Positions 53,237 to 61,261 of a stretch of 64,000 bases of DNA are shown in pieces. The notes beneath the pieces are model-generated. The model saw only the letters and a program-made list of their open reading frames with translations, made no database searches and had not been told where the DNA came from. The translations under genes were made by a program, and so were the position numbers. Origin of the DNA: Nocardioides lijunqiniae (lineage in GTDB: Bacteria; Actinomycetota; Actinomycetes; Propionibacteriales; Nocardioidaceae); contig NZ_JACJGM010000027.1 in assembly GCF_015024225.1 (NCBI RefSeq), forward strand, positions 1 to 64,000, read 5' to 3'. How positions within the stretch are numbered: position 1 is the first letter of the stretch; the number at the start of each line of letters is the position of its first letter.

Positions 53237-54111
53237 GCGTCGGCTCCCTTCGAGGGCTGCTTGGTCGAGCGGGTGGTGTGGGCCGCGATCCAGACCGCGA
53301 AGCCGACCAGGGAGCCGATGCCCACGAGCCAGGCGAACATGCCCTCGCTCACGGGGCCGAGGCCGCCGAGGCCGAAGCCGCCGTACTCGGGCTGCTCACG
53401 CAGCTGGCTGACGTAGGCGATCACGTCGCGCTTCTCCTCCGGCGAGAGGTTGCCGTTGGAGAACACGTCCATGTTGCCGGGGCCGGTGAGCATGGCCTCG
53501 TAGATGTGCTCGGGGGTGGTGCCCAGGATGCTGGGCGCCGCGCCACCGCGCGGCATGGCGCCGCCGTTGCCGCTGAAGTTGTGGCAGGCGGTGCAGTTGG
53601 TCAGGAAGATCTGGCTGCCGCGGGTGACCGCCTCCTGGCGCTCCTCCGCGGTGAGGCCCTCGACGCTGTAGTCGGACTCGTCGGGCACCGCGGGGCCGGG
53701 GCCCAGCGAGGCGACGTACGCCGACAGCGCCTCGATCTCGTCGTCGTTGAAGACCGGCGTCTTGACCGCGACCTGCTGGCCGGGGCGGGCCAGCGGCATG
53801 CGGCCGGTGCCGAGCTGGAAGTCGGCCGACGCGGCGCCGACGCCCGCCAGGGACGGGCCGTACTGCGTGCCGCCCTCGGTGAGGACGCCCTCGCCGTTCT
53901 TGCCGTGGCAGAAGGAGCAGCTGACGAGGAACAGCTCGCGGCCCTCGGCCACCAGCGCGGCGTCGGACTCGGCGGAGTCGGCCTGCGCCGGGGCGAAGAC
54001 GGTGTAGAGACCGCCGGTCAGCACGAGGCCGACCATCAGCATCACCACACCGGCGAGGCGGCCGCGGCGGTGCCGGGAGATGCGTCCGGCGGTTCGGTTC
54101 AGGAGGCGCAC
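53233..54111 (-). CDS. qcrC: Cytochrome bc1 complex diheme cytochrome c subunit
   Basis: Links the bc1 complex directly to the aa3 oxidase. The 292-residue protein has an N-terminal helix (about 20-42) and two heme-binding sites, CSFCH (near residue 65) and CTACH (near residue 175). Methionines are available as distal ligands (GRMPLARPG, GPGNMDVF). A C-terminal anchor helix lies at about 255-277. GTG start with AAGGA upstream. Confidence 0.96.
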   Translation of the reverse strand: MRLLNRTAGRISRHRRGRLAGVVMLMVGLVLTGGLYTVFAPAQADSAESDAALVAEGRELFLVSCSFCHGKNGEGVLTEGGTQYGPSLAGVGAASADFQLGTGRMPLARPGQQVAVKTPVFNDDEIEALSAYVASLGPGPAVPDESDYSVEGLTAEERQEAVTRGSQIFLTNCTACHNFSGNGGAMPRGGAAPSILGTTPEHIYEAMLTGPGNMDVFSNGNLSPEEKRDVIAYVSQLREQPEYGGFGLGGLGPVSEGMFAWLVGIGSLVGFAVWIAAHTTRSTKQPSKGADA

Positions 54112-54127
54112 AATGAGTCCTTGCGAG

Positions 54128-54772
54128 TCACTGGATGAGGTAGATCGTGGCGAACAGCCCGATCCACACGACGTCGACGAAGTGCCAGTAGTAGGAGACG
54201 ACGATCGCGCTGACCGCCTGCTCGTGGGTGAACTTGCGCGCGATGTAGGTGCGCCCGAGAACGAAGAGGAAGGCGATGAGCCCGCCGGTCACGTGGATCC
54301 CGTGGAAGCCGGTCGTGAGGTAGAACATCGTGCCGTAGGCCGAGTCGGGGATGGTGATCCCCTCCTGGATGAGCGTGGCGTACTCGACGGCCTGGCCGGC
54401 GATGAAGATGGCCCCCATCAGGTAGGTCAGGATGAACCACTCGCGCAGGCCCCAGCCCTTGATGCGCAGCACCGAGCCGGTGCGACCGACCTGGCCCCGC
54501 TCGGCGGCGAAGACGCCCAGCTGGCAGGTCAGCGACGACAGCACGAGGATCGTGGTGTTGACGGCCGCGAAGGGCACGTCGAGGAAGGCGGTGTTCTGCG
54601 CCCAGAGGTCCGTGCTCACCGCCCGGATCGTGAAGTACGACGCGAAGAGGGCAGCGAAGAACATCAGCTCACTGGAGAGCCAGATGATCGTCCCCACCGC
54701 GACCATGCTCGGACGGTCGTGATGCCCGTGCAGCCGGGATGCTGGAATCGAAGCTGAAGCAGTCGTCGCCAC
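54128..54772 (-). CDS. ctaE: Cytochrome c oxidase subunit III
   Basis: A 214-residue subunit with five helices. It contains [18 protein letters not shown], the [11 protein letters not shown] motif and [21 protein letters not shown] at the C-terminus. It heads the ctaE-qcrC-qcrA-qcrB operon. The GTG start lies 6 nt after a CATAAT box on this strand, with no ribosome site. Confidence 0.96.
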   Translation of the reverse strand: MATTASASIPASRLHGHHDRPSMVAVGTIIWLSSELMFFAALFASYFTIRAVSTDLWAQNTAFLDVPFAAVNTTILVLSSLTCQLGVFAAERGQVGRTGSVLRIKGWGLREWFILTYLMGAIFIAGQAVEYATLIQEGITIPDSAYGTMFYLTTGFHGIHVTGGLIAFLFVLGRTYIARKFTHEQAVSAIVVSYYWHFVDVVWIGLFATIYLIQ

Positions 54773-54778
54773 GCCCTC

Positions 54779-54784
54779 ATTATG
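54779..54784 (-). promoter_or_regulatory. Probable -10 of the ctaE-qcrCAB operon (leaderless)
   Basis: CATAAT on the minus strand, 6 nt before the ctaE GTG. It is one of the best -10 matches in the window. Confidence 0.55.
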
Positions 54785-54832
54785 TCCGTCCCCGGAGCCG
54801 AGGGCGACCCGACCCCCTCACTGACGGGGTCA

Positions 54833-54838
54833 TAAAGT
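54833..54838 (+). promoter_or_regulatory. Probable -10 of the CtaG-type gene (leaderless)
   Basis: TAAAGT ends 7 nt before the GTG at 54846. It faces the ctaE promoter across about 50 bp. Confidence 0.5.
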
Positions 54839-54845
54839 TCACACT

Positions 54846-55802
54846 GTGCCCGGACCACCCCTGATCGCCGCTCTGACCGCCGCCGAGAGCCTGCCCGAAC
54901 CCTCCTTCGGGGCGTTCTTCACGCAGTGGTCCCTGGCGCCGCTCCCGCTGGTCCTGACGGTCTGGGCGGTGGGGCTCTACGTCCTCGGGCTGCGTGCGCT
55001 GCGACGGCGCGGGGACCGCTGGCCGGTGGGCCGCACGATCGCGTTCGGCGTCGGGATCGGGGCCTTCTACGTCGCGACCTCGTCGGGCCTGGCGGCGTAC
55101 GACACGACGCTGCTGAGCCTGCACATGGTCCAGCACATGGTGCTCTCGATGGTGGTGCCGCTGGCCCTGGCGCTCTCGGCCCCGGTGACCCTGGCGCTGC
55201 GCACCCTGCCGAAGGCGCCGCGCCGCTGGCTGCTCGCCGCACTGCACTCCCGGGTCGCCAAGGTCCTGGCCTTCCCGCCGCTGGCGTTCGGCCTGTACGT
55301 CGTGTCGCCCTGGGCGCTCTACTTCACCGGCTGGTACGACGCCTCGCTGGAGTCGGTCTTCGTGCACGAGATGATGCACGTGCACCTGGTGCTCGTCGGC
55401 AGCCTCTTCTTCTGGCCGCTCATGGGCGTCGACCCGCTGCCGGGCCGGGTGGGCTACCCGTTCCGCGTCCTGCTCACGATGATGACGCTGCCCTTCCACG
55501 CCTTCCTCGGCGTCACGATCATGGGCCAGGACACGCTGCTGGGCGGCGACTGGTACCCGTCGCTGGCCGACGGGCCGATGGGCGCGTGGCTGCCCGACCC
55601 CTACGACGACCAGCGTCTGGCCGGCGGGATCCTCTGGGGCGCCGGCGACCTGGTGGGCCTGTCGTTCTTCGCCGTGCTCTTCGCGCAGTGGGTCCGCTCG
55701 TCGTTCTCCGAGGCCCGCCGAGAGGACCGTCGCCTCGACCTGGAGGAGGCCCGCGAGCGCGCCGCCGCGCCTACCGGGGGCGGGACCGACCCCGAGCGGT
55801 AG
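54846..55802 (+). CDS. CtaG-type cytochrome c oxidase assembly protein
   Basis: A 318-residue integral membrane protein of the Caa3_CtaG family, thought to deliver copper to cytochrome oxidase. It has seven or so helices. Conserved histidine clusters occur in SLHMVQHMVLSM (about residue 95) and FVHEMMHVHLVL (about 175), typical metal-binding positions. Its divergence from ctaE supports a role in oxidase assembly. The stop codon overlaps the -10 of the next gene. Confidence 0.92.
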   Translation: MPGPPLIAALTAAESLPEPSFGAFFTQWSLAPLPLVLTVWAVGLYVLGLRALRRRGDRWPVGRTIAFGVGIGAFYVATSSGLAAYDTTLLSLHMVQHMVLSMVVPLALALSAPVTLALRTLPKAPRRWLLAALHSRVAKVLAFPPLAFGLYVVSPWALYFTGWYDASLESVFVHEMMHVHLVLVGSLFFWPLMGVDPLPGRVGYPFRVLLTMMTLPFHAFLGVTIMGQDTLLGGDWYPSLADGPMGAWLPDPYDDQRLAGGILWGAGDLVGLSFFAVLFAQWVRSSFSEARREDRRLDLEEARERAAAPTGGGTDPER

Positions 55803-55805
55803 CAT
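55800..55805 (+). promoter_or_regulatory. Probable -10 of the receiver-like gene and trpD (leaderless)
   Basis: TAGCAT, whose first three bases are the stop codon of the CtaG-type gene, ends 7 nt before the GTG at 55813. Confidence 0.5.
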
Positions 55806-55812
55806 CTGGCGC

Positions 55813-56226
55813 GTGAGCGACTCGACGAACCGCAAGCTCAAGGTCCTGGTCTACAGCGACGACGTCACCACGCGCGAGCAGGTGATCCTCGCCTTGGGGC
55901 GACGGCCGCACCCCGACCTGCCCGAGCTGACCTACGTCGAGGTGGCCACCGAGCCGGTCGTCATCCAGAACATGGACTCCGGGACGATCGACCTGGTCAT
56001 CCTCGACGGCGAGGCCGTCCCCGCCGGCGGCATGGGCATCGCCAAGCAGCTCAAGGACGAGATCTACCAGTGCCCGCCGGTGCTCGTGCTCATCGGCCGC
56101 CCCCAGGACGCCTGGCTGGCGACGTGGTCGCGCGCGGAGGCGGCGGTCCCGCACCCGATCGACCCGATCCAGCTCGCCGAGTCCGTGGTCGCGCTGCTGC
56201 GGGCACGCGTCCCCGCCCAGGCGTGA
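55813..56226 (+). CDS. Receiver-like (pseudo-response-regulator) protein
   Basis: A 137-residue single-domain protein with a CheY-like alternation of strands and helices ([58 protein letters not shown]). An aspartate sits at the expected phosphorylation site (LDGEA), but the usual Thr/Ser and Lys switch positions are not evident. There is no output domain. It overlaps trpD by 4 bp. The function is unknown. Confidence 0.8.
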   Translation: MSDSTNRKLKVLVYSDDVTTREQVILALGRRPHPDLPELTYVEVATEPVVIQNMDSGTIDLVILDGEAVPAGGMGIAKQLKDEIYQCPPVLVLIGRPQDAWLATWSRAEAAVPHPIDPIQLAESVVALLRARVPAQA

Positions 56227-57245
56227 CCTGGCCCGACGTCCTCAGCGCCCTCGTCGCGGGCTCCGACCTCACCGCGGAGCAGACCACCTGGGCGATGGGC
56301 GAGATCCTCTCCGGCGAGGCAACCCCGGCCCAGATCGCCGGCTTCGCGGTGGCGCTGCGCGCCAAGGGCGAGACGATCGACGAGGTCACCGGCCTGGTCG
56401 AGGCGATGTACGCCCGCCGGACGCCGATCTCGGTGCCCGGGCGCCTGCTCGACGTCGTCGGCACCGGCGGCGACCGCTCGATGTCGGTCAACATCTCCAC
56501 GATGGCGGCGATCGTCGCGGCCGGCGCGGGCGCCAAGGTCGTCAAGCACGGCAGCCGGTCGGCGTCCTCGCAGTCCGGCAGCGCCGACGTGCTCGAGGCG
56601 CTCGGCATCCGGCTGGACCTGCCCTCCGACCGGGTCGCCGGCGTCGCGGAGCAGGCGGGCATCACCTTCTGCTTCGCGGCGGCGTTCAACCCGGCCATGC
56701 GGCACACCGCGGTGCCCCGGCGCGAGCTCGGCATCGCCACGACGTTCAACATCCTCGGACCGCTCGCCAACCCGGCCCGCCCCGACGCCCAGGCGATCGG
56801 ATGCGCCGACGCGCGCATGGCGCCGGTCATGGCGGGCGTCTTCGCGCGCCGCGGCGCCGACGCCTGGGTGGTCCGTGGCGACGACGGCCTGGACGAGCTC
56901 ACCACCACGACCACCTCCTCGGTGTGGCACGTCCACGACGGCGAGGTCACGACGGCGACCGTCGACCCGGCCGCGCTCGGTCTCGCGCCGGCCACCACCG
57001 CGGACCTGCGCGGCGGCGACGCGGCCCACAACGCCGACGTCGTACGGCGCATGCTCGCGGCCGAGCCGGGGCCGGTGCGCGACGCGGTCGTGCTCAACGC
57101 CGGGGCGGCCCTGGCAGTGCACGCCGACCCGGGCGCCTCGGTCGAGGACGCCCTGCCGGCCGGCATCGAGCGGGCGATCCAGGCGATCGACTCCGGTGCC
57201 GCCCAGGCCACGCTCGAGCGCTGGGTCGCCGCCACCGCGCAGTGA
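56223..57245 (+). CDS. trpD: Anthranilate phosphoribosyltransferase
   Basis: Second step of tryptophan synthesis. The GTG at 56223 gives 340 residues. The PRPP and metal motif is [16 protein letters not shown], followed by [36 protein letters not shown] and [10 protein letters not shown]. No other trp gene is nearby, as in mycobacteria, where trpD also sits next to ctaE. Confidence 0.95.
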   Translation: MTWPDVLSALVAGSDLTAEQTTWAMGEILSGEATPAQIAGFAVALRAKGETIDEVTGLVEAMYARRTPISVPGRLLDVVGTGGDRSMSVNISTMAAIVAAGAGAKVVKHGSRSASSQSGSADVLEALGIRLDLPSDRVAGVAEQAGITFCFAAAFNPAMRHTAVPRRELGIATTFNILGPLANPARPDAQAIGCADARMAPVMAGVFARRGADAWVVRGDDGLDELTTTTTSSVWHVHDGEVTTATVDPAALGLAPATTADLRGGDAAHNADVVRRMLAAEPGPVRDAVVLNAGAALAVHADPGASVEDALPAGIERAIQAIDSGAAQATLERWVAATAQ

Positions 57246-57255
57246 CCTCCGCGGC

Positions 57256-57879
57256 TCAGAGGTCGAGGACGAACTCCTCGCCGTCGCGGCGGAAGCCGAC
57301 GTGCTCGTAGTAGGCACCGCGCATCCGCGGTGAGGTGGTGACGCGTCGCAGCCCGAGGTCGCGGAGGACGCCGCTGCGCCGCCACACGAACTCGCCGGGG
57401 GAGAAGTCCCGGTAGCGGGGCGTGACGTAGTCGAGCTCGACGCGCGCGACGTCACGGTCGGCGCGCAGCAGCACCACCCCGACGGTCTCGTCGCCCTTGA
57501 CGACGACGAAGGCGAGCTGGCCCTCGTCGGGACGGGTGCCGAAGTCGGGCTGGAAGGCGCGGATGTCCTGCTCGTGGGTGCGCAGGACGTGGCGGAAGTA
57601 GGCGTCGTCGAGGCGGACCCGCACCACCTCGAAGACCTCGTCGTCGTGGCGCTCGCGCGAGAGCCGGACCAGGAACCACACGTTGATCGCGGCCAGCACG
57701 ACGTTCATGCCGACCATCGGCCAGACCCCGACGAACGCGTTGAAGCCCACCAGGATCAGGCAGGCCACGAGGTTGAGCGCTCGGAAGCGCAGCACCCGCG
57801 TCTGCAGGAGCGAGAGGACGAGCAGCGCGCTGCCGCCCCAGCCGAGGACGTCGAGCCAGTGGTCCCCGAGCCAGTCCAT
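57256..57879 (-). CDS. YgjV-like membrane domain fused to a GNAT domain
   Basis: A 207-residue protein. The N-terminal 75 residues hold three hydrophobic segments (VLGWGGSALLVLSLLQTRVL, NLVACLILVGFNAFVG, GMNVVLAAINVWFLV) like the YgjV inner-membrane family. The C-terminal 130 residues resemble an acetyltransferase fold (LAFVVVKGDETVGVVLL; MRGAYYEHVGF), though the acetyl-CoA loop is weak. It would act at the inner face of the membrane. The substrate is unknown. It is last in an operon behind the Lrp-type and nuclease genes. Confidence 0.8.
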   Translation of the reverse strand: MDWLGDHWLDVLGWGGSALLVLSLLQTRVLRFRALNLVACLILVGFNAFVGVWPMVGMNVVLAAINVWFLVRLSRERHDDEVFEVVRVRLDDAYFRHVLRTHEQDIRAFQPDFGTRPDEGQLAFVVVKGDETVGVVLLRADRDVARVELDYVTPRYRDFSPGEFVWRRSGVLRDLGLRRVTTSPRMRGAYYEHVGFRRDGEEFVLDL

Positions 57880-57894
57880 CTAGTCGGGGCCCAT

Positions 57895-58173
57895 CTAGTC
57901 GAGACCCAGCGAGAACGCGGACTCGAGGTCGTGGCGGGAGTAGGAGCGGAACGCGATGTGGGTCTCGGTCTCGGAGACGCCGGGCACCTTGTTGAGGCGA
58001 TCGGCGATGACGGCGGCGACGTCGTCGTGGTTGCGGACCCGCACCAGCGCGATGAGGTCGATCTGCCCGGTGACGGAGTAGACCTCGCTGACCCCCTCGA
58101 GGGCGGCGATGGCCTCGGCCACCTCGGGGATCCGGGCGACGTCGGCCTTCACGAAGACGATGGCGGTGATCAT
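57895..58173 (-). CDS. Stand-alone Lrp/AsnC ligand-binding domain protein
   Basis: A 92-residue protein consisting only of the RAM ligand-binding domain (MITAIVFVKADVARIPEVAEAIA; VYSVTGQIDLIALVRV; VPGVSETETHIAFRSYS). The helix-turn-helix of full Lrp proteins is absent, and no open frame upstream supplies one. It may sense an amino acid and modify another regulator. It lies 10 bp after the nuclease gene. Confidence 0.9.
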   Translation of the reverse strand: MITAIVFVKADVARIPEVAEAIAALEGVSEVYSVTGQIDLIALVRVRNHDDVAAVIADRLNKVPGVSETETHIAFRSYSRHDLESAFSLGLD

Positions 58174-58183
58174 GGGCGCGACT

Positions 58184-59947
58184 CTAACGGGACTCGAGGT
58201 GGTGCCCGGAGTCCTTGGGGGCGCCCAGGGGCCCGTCGAGGTGACGGCCGGCGCCCTGGACCGGACAGGTCCACTCGCCGTCGACGTCGACCAGCCGCAC
58301 CGTGGGCGACTCCAGCCACCGCAGCAGCCGCTCGGTCTCCTGGGCCGTCGCCGCGGGCACCGGCCCGGGCGCGGGCAGGACGGTCTCGGCCGAGGCGCGC
58401 AGGACCTCGACGTAGGCCACGGCGTCGGCGCCCGGCGGGATCACGCCGGCGGCCGCGAGCCGGCCGTAGCGCACGACGTGGACCGCCCAGCGCCCGTCGT
58501 CCTCGCGGCGCGCGGCGACGACCTCGGCACAGCGGGTGAGGGAGCTCAGCCGCTGGGTGCGCGCCGCGGCGCGCACGAAGGAGGCCAGCCGGTCGCGGTG
58601 GACGCCGGCCTCCTCGTAGCGCTCGTCGGCGGCCAGCGCCGCCATGCGCTCGTTGACGAGCTCGACGACCTCGTCGGGGCGGCGGAGCAGGGTCTCGCGC
58701 AGCTGGCGCACGACGGCGGCGTAGGTGTGGTGGTCGACGCTGCCGTCGCAGGGGGACAGGCAGCGGCCGAGCTCGGCCAGCACGCACGCGGAGCGCGACG
58801 GCGTGCGGCCGAAGCGGTCGGAGCACTGGCGCACCGGGAAGGTGTCGTGGAGCGCGGCGAGGCACTTCTCGGCGGCCGCGCGGCTGGCGAAGGGGCCGAG
58901 GTAGTCGGCGTCGTCGTCGAGCACCCGCTTGACCAGCGACAGCCGCGGCCACGGCTCCCGGGTGAGCTTGATGAAGGTGACCTTCTCGGGGAAGCGGGAG
59001 CGGCGGTTGTAGCTCGGCTTGTGCTCGGCGATCAGGCGCAGCTCGCGGACCTCCGCCTCGAGCGGGGTGGCGCACTCGATGGCCTGCACGGTGGCCGCCA
59101 GCCGCACCATCTCGCCCATGCGGGAGCGGGTCTCGGAGGCCGTGAAGTAGGAGCGGACGCGCTTGCGCAGGTCGCGCGAGGTGCCGATGTAGAGGACCCG
59201 GGACGACTCGTCCTTGAAGAGGTAGACGCCGGGGGAGTGCGGCAGCCCGTCGGCGAGGTGGCGCTTGCGGCGCTGCGCGGCCGAGACCCGCGAGGAGAAC
59301 GTCTGCAGCTCCTCGAGGGTGTGCACGCCCAGCGCCCCGACGCGCTCCATCAGCCCGTGGAGCACGTCGACCGTCGCGCGGGCGTCGGACAGCGCGCGGT
59401 GGTTGGGGGTGGTCGTGCTCTGGAAGACCCGCGCGAGCGAGGACAGCTTGCAGTTGGGGGCGTCGTCGCGGGTGATCACCCGGCGCGCCAGCTTGGCCGT
59501 GTCGACCACCTCGAACGCCGGCCAGGGCCGGCCCTGCAGCTCGGCGAAGTGGCGCAGGAAGCCCACGTCGAACGGCGCGTTGTGGGCCACCAGGACCGTG
59601 CCCGCGGCGAACTCGAGGAACGCCGGCAGCGCGGACGCGATCGGTGGGGCGTCGGCGACCATGGAGTTGCTGATGCCGGTGAGGACCGCGATGAACGCCG
59701 GGATCGGGGTCTCGGGGTAGACCAGCGTCTGGAACTCGCCCAGCACCTCGCCGCCGCGCACCTTGACCGCACCGATCTCGGTGATCATCGAGCCGGCCGC
59801 CGGGGAGCCGCCGGTGGTCTCCAGGTCGACCACGCAGAAGGTGACGTCGCGCAGGGCCCGGCCGAGCTCGTCGAAGCTGCGCTGGGACTCCCACCGGGCA
59901 CCTGCTGGATCAGTGGCCGGGGGTGCGGGAGGGGCGGCCTGGCTCAT
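58184..59947 (-). CDS. DEDD exonuclease fused to UvrC-like GIY-YIG nuclease
   Basis: A 587-residue DNA-repair type protein. The N-terminal DnaQ-like exonuclease (about 25-200) has VVDLETTGG, VAHNAPFDVGFL and HRALSDARAT, giving the DEDDh acidic residues. A GIY-YIG domain follows (PGVYLFKDESSRVLYIGTSRDLRKRV, about 230-255), then a UvrC-type cysteine region (ELGRCLSPCDG). The ATG at 59947 is chosen; the frame runs upstream only through the repeat element. A homologue in the same position is Rv2191. TACGGT lies 6 nt before the start. Confidence 0.92.
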   Translation of the reverse strand: MSQAAPPAPPATDPAGARWESQRSFDELGRALRDVTFCVVDLETTGGSPAAGSMITEIGAVKVRGGEVLGEFQTLVYPETPIPAFIAVLTGISNSMVADAPPIASALPAFLEFAAGTVLVAHNAPFDVGFLRHFAELQGRPWPAFEVVDTAKLARRVITRDDAPNCKLSSLARVFQSTTTPNHRALSDARATVDVLHGLMERVGALGVHTLEELQTFSSRVSAAQRRKRHLADGLPHSPGVYLFKDESSRVLYIGTSRDLRKRVRSYFTASETRSRMGEMVRLAATVQAIECATPLEAEVRELRLIAEHKPSYNRRSRFPEKVTFIKLTREPWPRLSLVKRVLDDDADYLGPFASRAAAEKCLAALHDTFPVRQCSDRFGRTPSRSACVLAELGRCLSPCDGSVDHHTYAAVVRQLRETLLRRPDEVVELVNERMAALAADERYEEAGVHRDRLASFVRAAARTQRLSSLTRCAEVVAARREDDGRWAVHVVRYGRLAAAGVIPPGADAVAYVEVLRASAETVLPAPGPVPAATAQETERLLRWLESPTVRLVDVDGEWTCPVQGAGRHLDGPLGAPKDSGHHLESR

Positions 59948-59953
59948 GCTCCG

Positions 59954-59959
59954 ACCGTA
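59954..59959 (-). promoter_or_regulatory. Probable -10 of the DEDD nuclease operon (leaderless)
   Basis: TACGGT on the minus strand, 6 nt before the ATG at 59947. Confidence 0.45.
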
Positions 59960-60018
59960 GGACGAGGCGCCGACATCCCACGGGCGGCGCGCGGCGCGGG
60001 CCGGTGCCCGGGTGCGCA

Positions 60019-60024
60019 TAGGGT
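60019..60024 (+). promoter_or_regulatory. Probable -10 of the zinc-ribbon gene (leaderless)
   Basis: TAGGGT ends 6 nt before the GTG at 60031. Confidence 0.5.
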
Positions 60025-60030
60025 GGTGCC

Positions 60031-60291
60031 GTGAGCTCGACACCCGCCCTTCCCGACCAGTCCCACCGCTGGCGCTGCGGCGGCTGCGGCAACCTGACGC
60101 GCTTCGACGTGACGCGCACCCGTCGTACCCAGGAGTTCTGGCACTACGACCTCGCCGGCGAGCACCGGGTCGAGAGCGTCGAGGTCCTCGGCGAGGACGT
60201 GGAGGCCGTCTCGTGCCGCTGGTGCGGTCGCAGCGACGCCATCGAGACCGTCGCGCGCACCGACGCCGACCTCGCCTCCGACCCCACCTGA
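60031..60291 (+). CDS. Small zinc-ribbon protein
   Basis: An 86-residue protein with two CxxC pairs, WRCGGCGN near residue 16 and SCRWCGRSD near residue 62, forming a likely zinc ribbon. The middle is a short charged beta-rich segment (FWHYDLAGEHRVESVEVLGED). Similar small proteins accompany the DEDD nuclease gene in actinobacteria as far as I recall. The function is unknown. It is divergent from the nuclease and ends 9 bp before a repeat locus. Confidence 0.82.
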   Translation: MSSTPALPDQSHRWRCGGCGNLTRFDVTRTRRTQEFWHYDLAGEHRVESVEVLGEDVEAVSCRWCGRSDAIETVARTDADLASDPT

Positions 60292-60300
60292 CACCACTTC

Positions 60301-60393
60301 GGTGGTTGAGGTGCGAGCGCAGCGAGCCTCGAAACCACCCCACCGGTGGTCGAGCAGCGAGGAGCGCCAGCGACGAGCGTCCGTCGAGACCCC
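60301..60393 (+). repeat. Short repeats A and B, forward copy 5
   Basis: Repeat A (60301-60339) and repeat B (60345-60393), in the same A-B-long-element order as the other loci. Confidence 0.9.
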
Positions 60394-60715
60394 TGCACCT
60401 CTGGCAGCTTCCTCGGGCCGAGCTCGGGTGCCGCGCGCTTAGCCGGTCGCGTCTCCGCGTCAAGGAGCTTCGCCCGCTTCGCGGCGCCCTTCGGGCGTCC
60501 TTGACCCGGAGCCTCTCTCGACCGGCTTGACGGCGCACGGGGCGACACGGCTTCGCCGCGCCGCCCGCGCAAGCGCGGCACCCTCGGGCGAGGCTCCTGG
60601 GGCTGGTGTGACTGGTGGTGCGTCTACCGACACTCAGCGTCGGCAGTTCGTCTCCACCCCCGCCCCGCTGAGCGTGGACATGCCGGGCTTGCACTCGAAC
60701 TGCCGACACTCAGTC
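60394..60715 (+). repeat. Long structured element, copy 4
   Basis: P1: GGGTGCCGCGC with its complement (60426-60436, 60573-60583). P2: AGCCGGTCG/CGACCGGCT (60441-60449, 60519-60527), CTCCG/CGGAG (60453-60457, 60507-60511), GTCAAGGA/TCCTTGAC (60459-60466, 60498-60505) and terminal CGCCC-TTC-GGGCG (60485-60497). P3: GGGCG/CGCCC around CGGC-TTC-GCCG. P4: 60640-60648 with 60698-60706. No credible protein. Confidence 0.85.
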
Positions 60716-60729
60716 CCGCTCGGCGGGAC
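60713..60729 (+). terminator. Small hairpin at the end of the repeat locus
   Basis: GTCCCGC-TCG-GCGGGAC, 7-bp arms, no T tract. It may be the 3' end of a transcript from the long element; that is speculative. Confidence 0.35.
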
Positions 60730-60748
60730 CCCTGTCGGTGGCGACTGT

Positions 60749-60754
60749 CAGCCT
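60749..60754 (+). promoter_or_regulatory. Weak -10 candidate of the cysteine-rich gene
   Basis: CAGCCT lies 6 nt before the ATG at 60761. It keeps the A2/T6 pattern of the leaderless promoters nearby but lacks the first T. Confidence 0.35.
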
Positions 60755-60760
60755 GATCGC

Positions 60761-60967
60761 ATGACGACGAGAATCGACTGCGACACCTGCGTGGTGCGCG
60801 GGCTGGCCTGCCACGACTGCGTGGTGACCGTGCTCCTGGGGCCGCCGCCGGAGCTCACCTTCGACGACGACGAGTGCCGCGCGCTGGACGTGCTCGCGGC
60901 CGGGGGACTGGTGCCGCCGCTGCGCCTGGTGCAGCCGGTGTCGGGTCCCGAGGTCGAGTCGGCGTGA
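60761..60967 (+). CDS. Small cysteine-rich protein
   Basis: A 68-residue protein beginning MTTRIDCDTCVVRGLACHDC, with four cysteines in two CxxC pairs, probably a zinc or Fe-S site. The second half is Leu/Val-rich and slightly acidic (LTFDDDECRALDVLAAGGLVPPLR in parts) and resembles a helix-turn. The function is unknown. The in-frame region upstream is repeat sequence and is not part of the gene. Confidence 0.78.
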   Translation: MTTRIDCDTCVVRGLACHDCVVTVLLGPPPELTFDDDECRALDVLAAGGLVPPLRLVQPVSGPEVESA

Positions 60968-61003
60968 GCCGTCCGACACCGGGGAAAAAGCCGGCGCCGG
61001 GAG

Positions 61004-61032
61004 TTGGCGTGGGCCGGTGGGAGGACTAACCT
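61004..61032 (+). promoter_or_regulatory. Promoter of the riboswitch-controlled NlpC/P60 gene
   Basis: TTGGCG (61004-61009) and TAACCT (61027-61032) are 17 bp apart. The transcript would begin near 61040, just before the hairpin AGCACCCG/CGGGTGCT (61043-61050, 61075-61082) and the riboswitch. Confidence 0.5.
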
Positions 61033-61082
61033 CGTCCCTTCAAGCACCCGTGGAAGTGGGCCACCAGGTCCGCGCGGGTGCT

Positions 61083-61240
61083 GCGTCGAGTTTCGGAGCC
61101 TCTTCGGGAGGCTCCGGGAGCCGGGGAACCAACTCTTCTGGGGTGAATCCCTCGCAAGGCGTCGCGCGCAGGTGCGGCGAGGAGCGGGGGTAGGGCGCGT
61201 CGTGCCCGAATCCGTCAGCTCACCCGGTAGGCGTACGACA
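61083..61240 (+). promoter_or_regulatory. c-di-AMP riboswitch (ydaO-yuaA class)
   Basis: Three conserved blocks of the ydaO class appear in order: GAGCCGGGGAACCAA (61118-61132), GGGGTGAATCCC (61140-61151) and CCGAATCCGTCAGCTCACC (61206-61224), the last followed by CGGTAGGCG. A GGGTAGGGC-type segment precedes the third block. It lies directly before a secreted cell-wall hydrolase, a usual target in actinobacteria. In this class c-di-AMP binding normally lowers expression. Confidence 0.9.
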
Positions 61241-61261
61241 CCCAAGGGAGACCGCCCGCAC

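Noticed and set aside
59948..60709. A 254-codon N-terminal extension of the DEDD nuclease
   Set aside because: It crosses the zinc-ribbon gene and the repeat element on the opposite strand, and the exonuclease domain begins right after ATG 59947.
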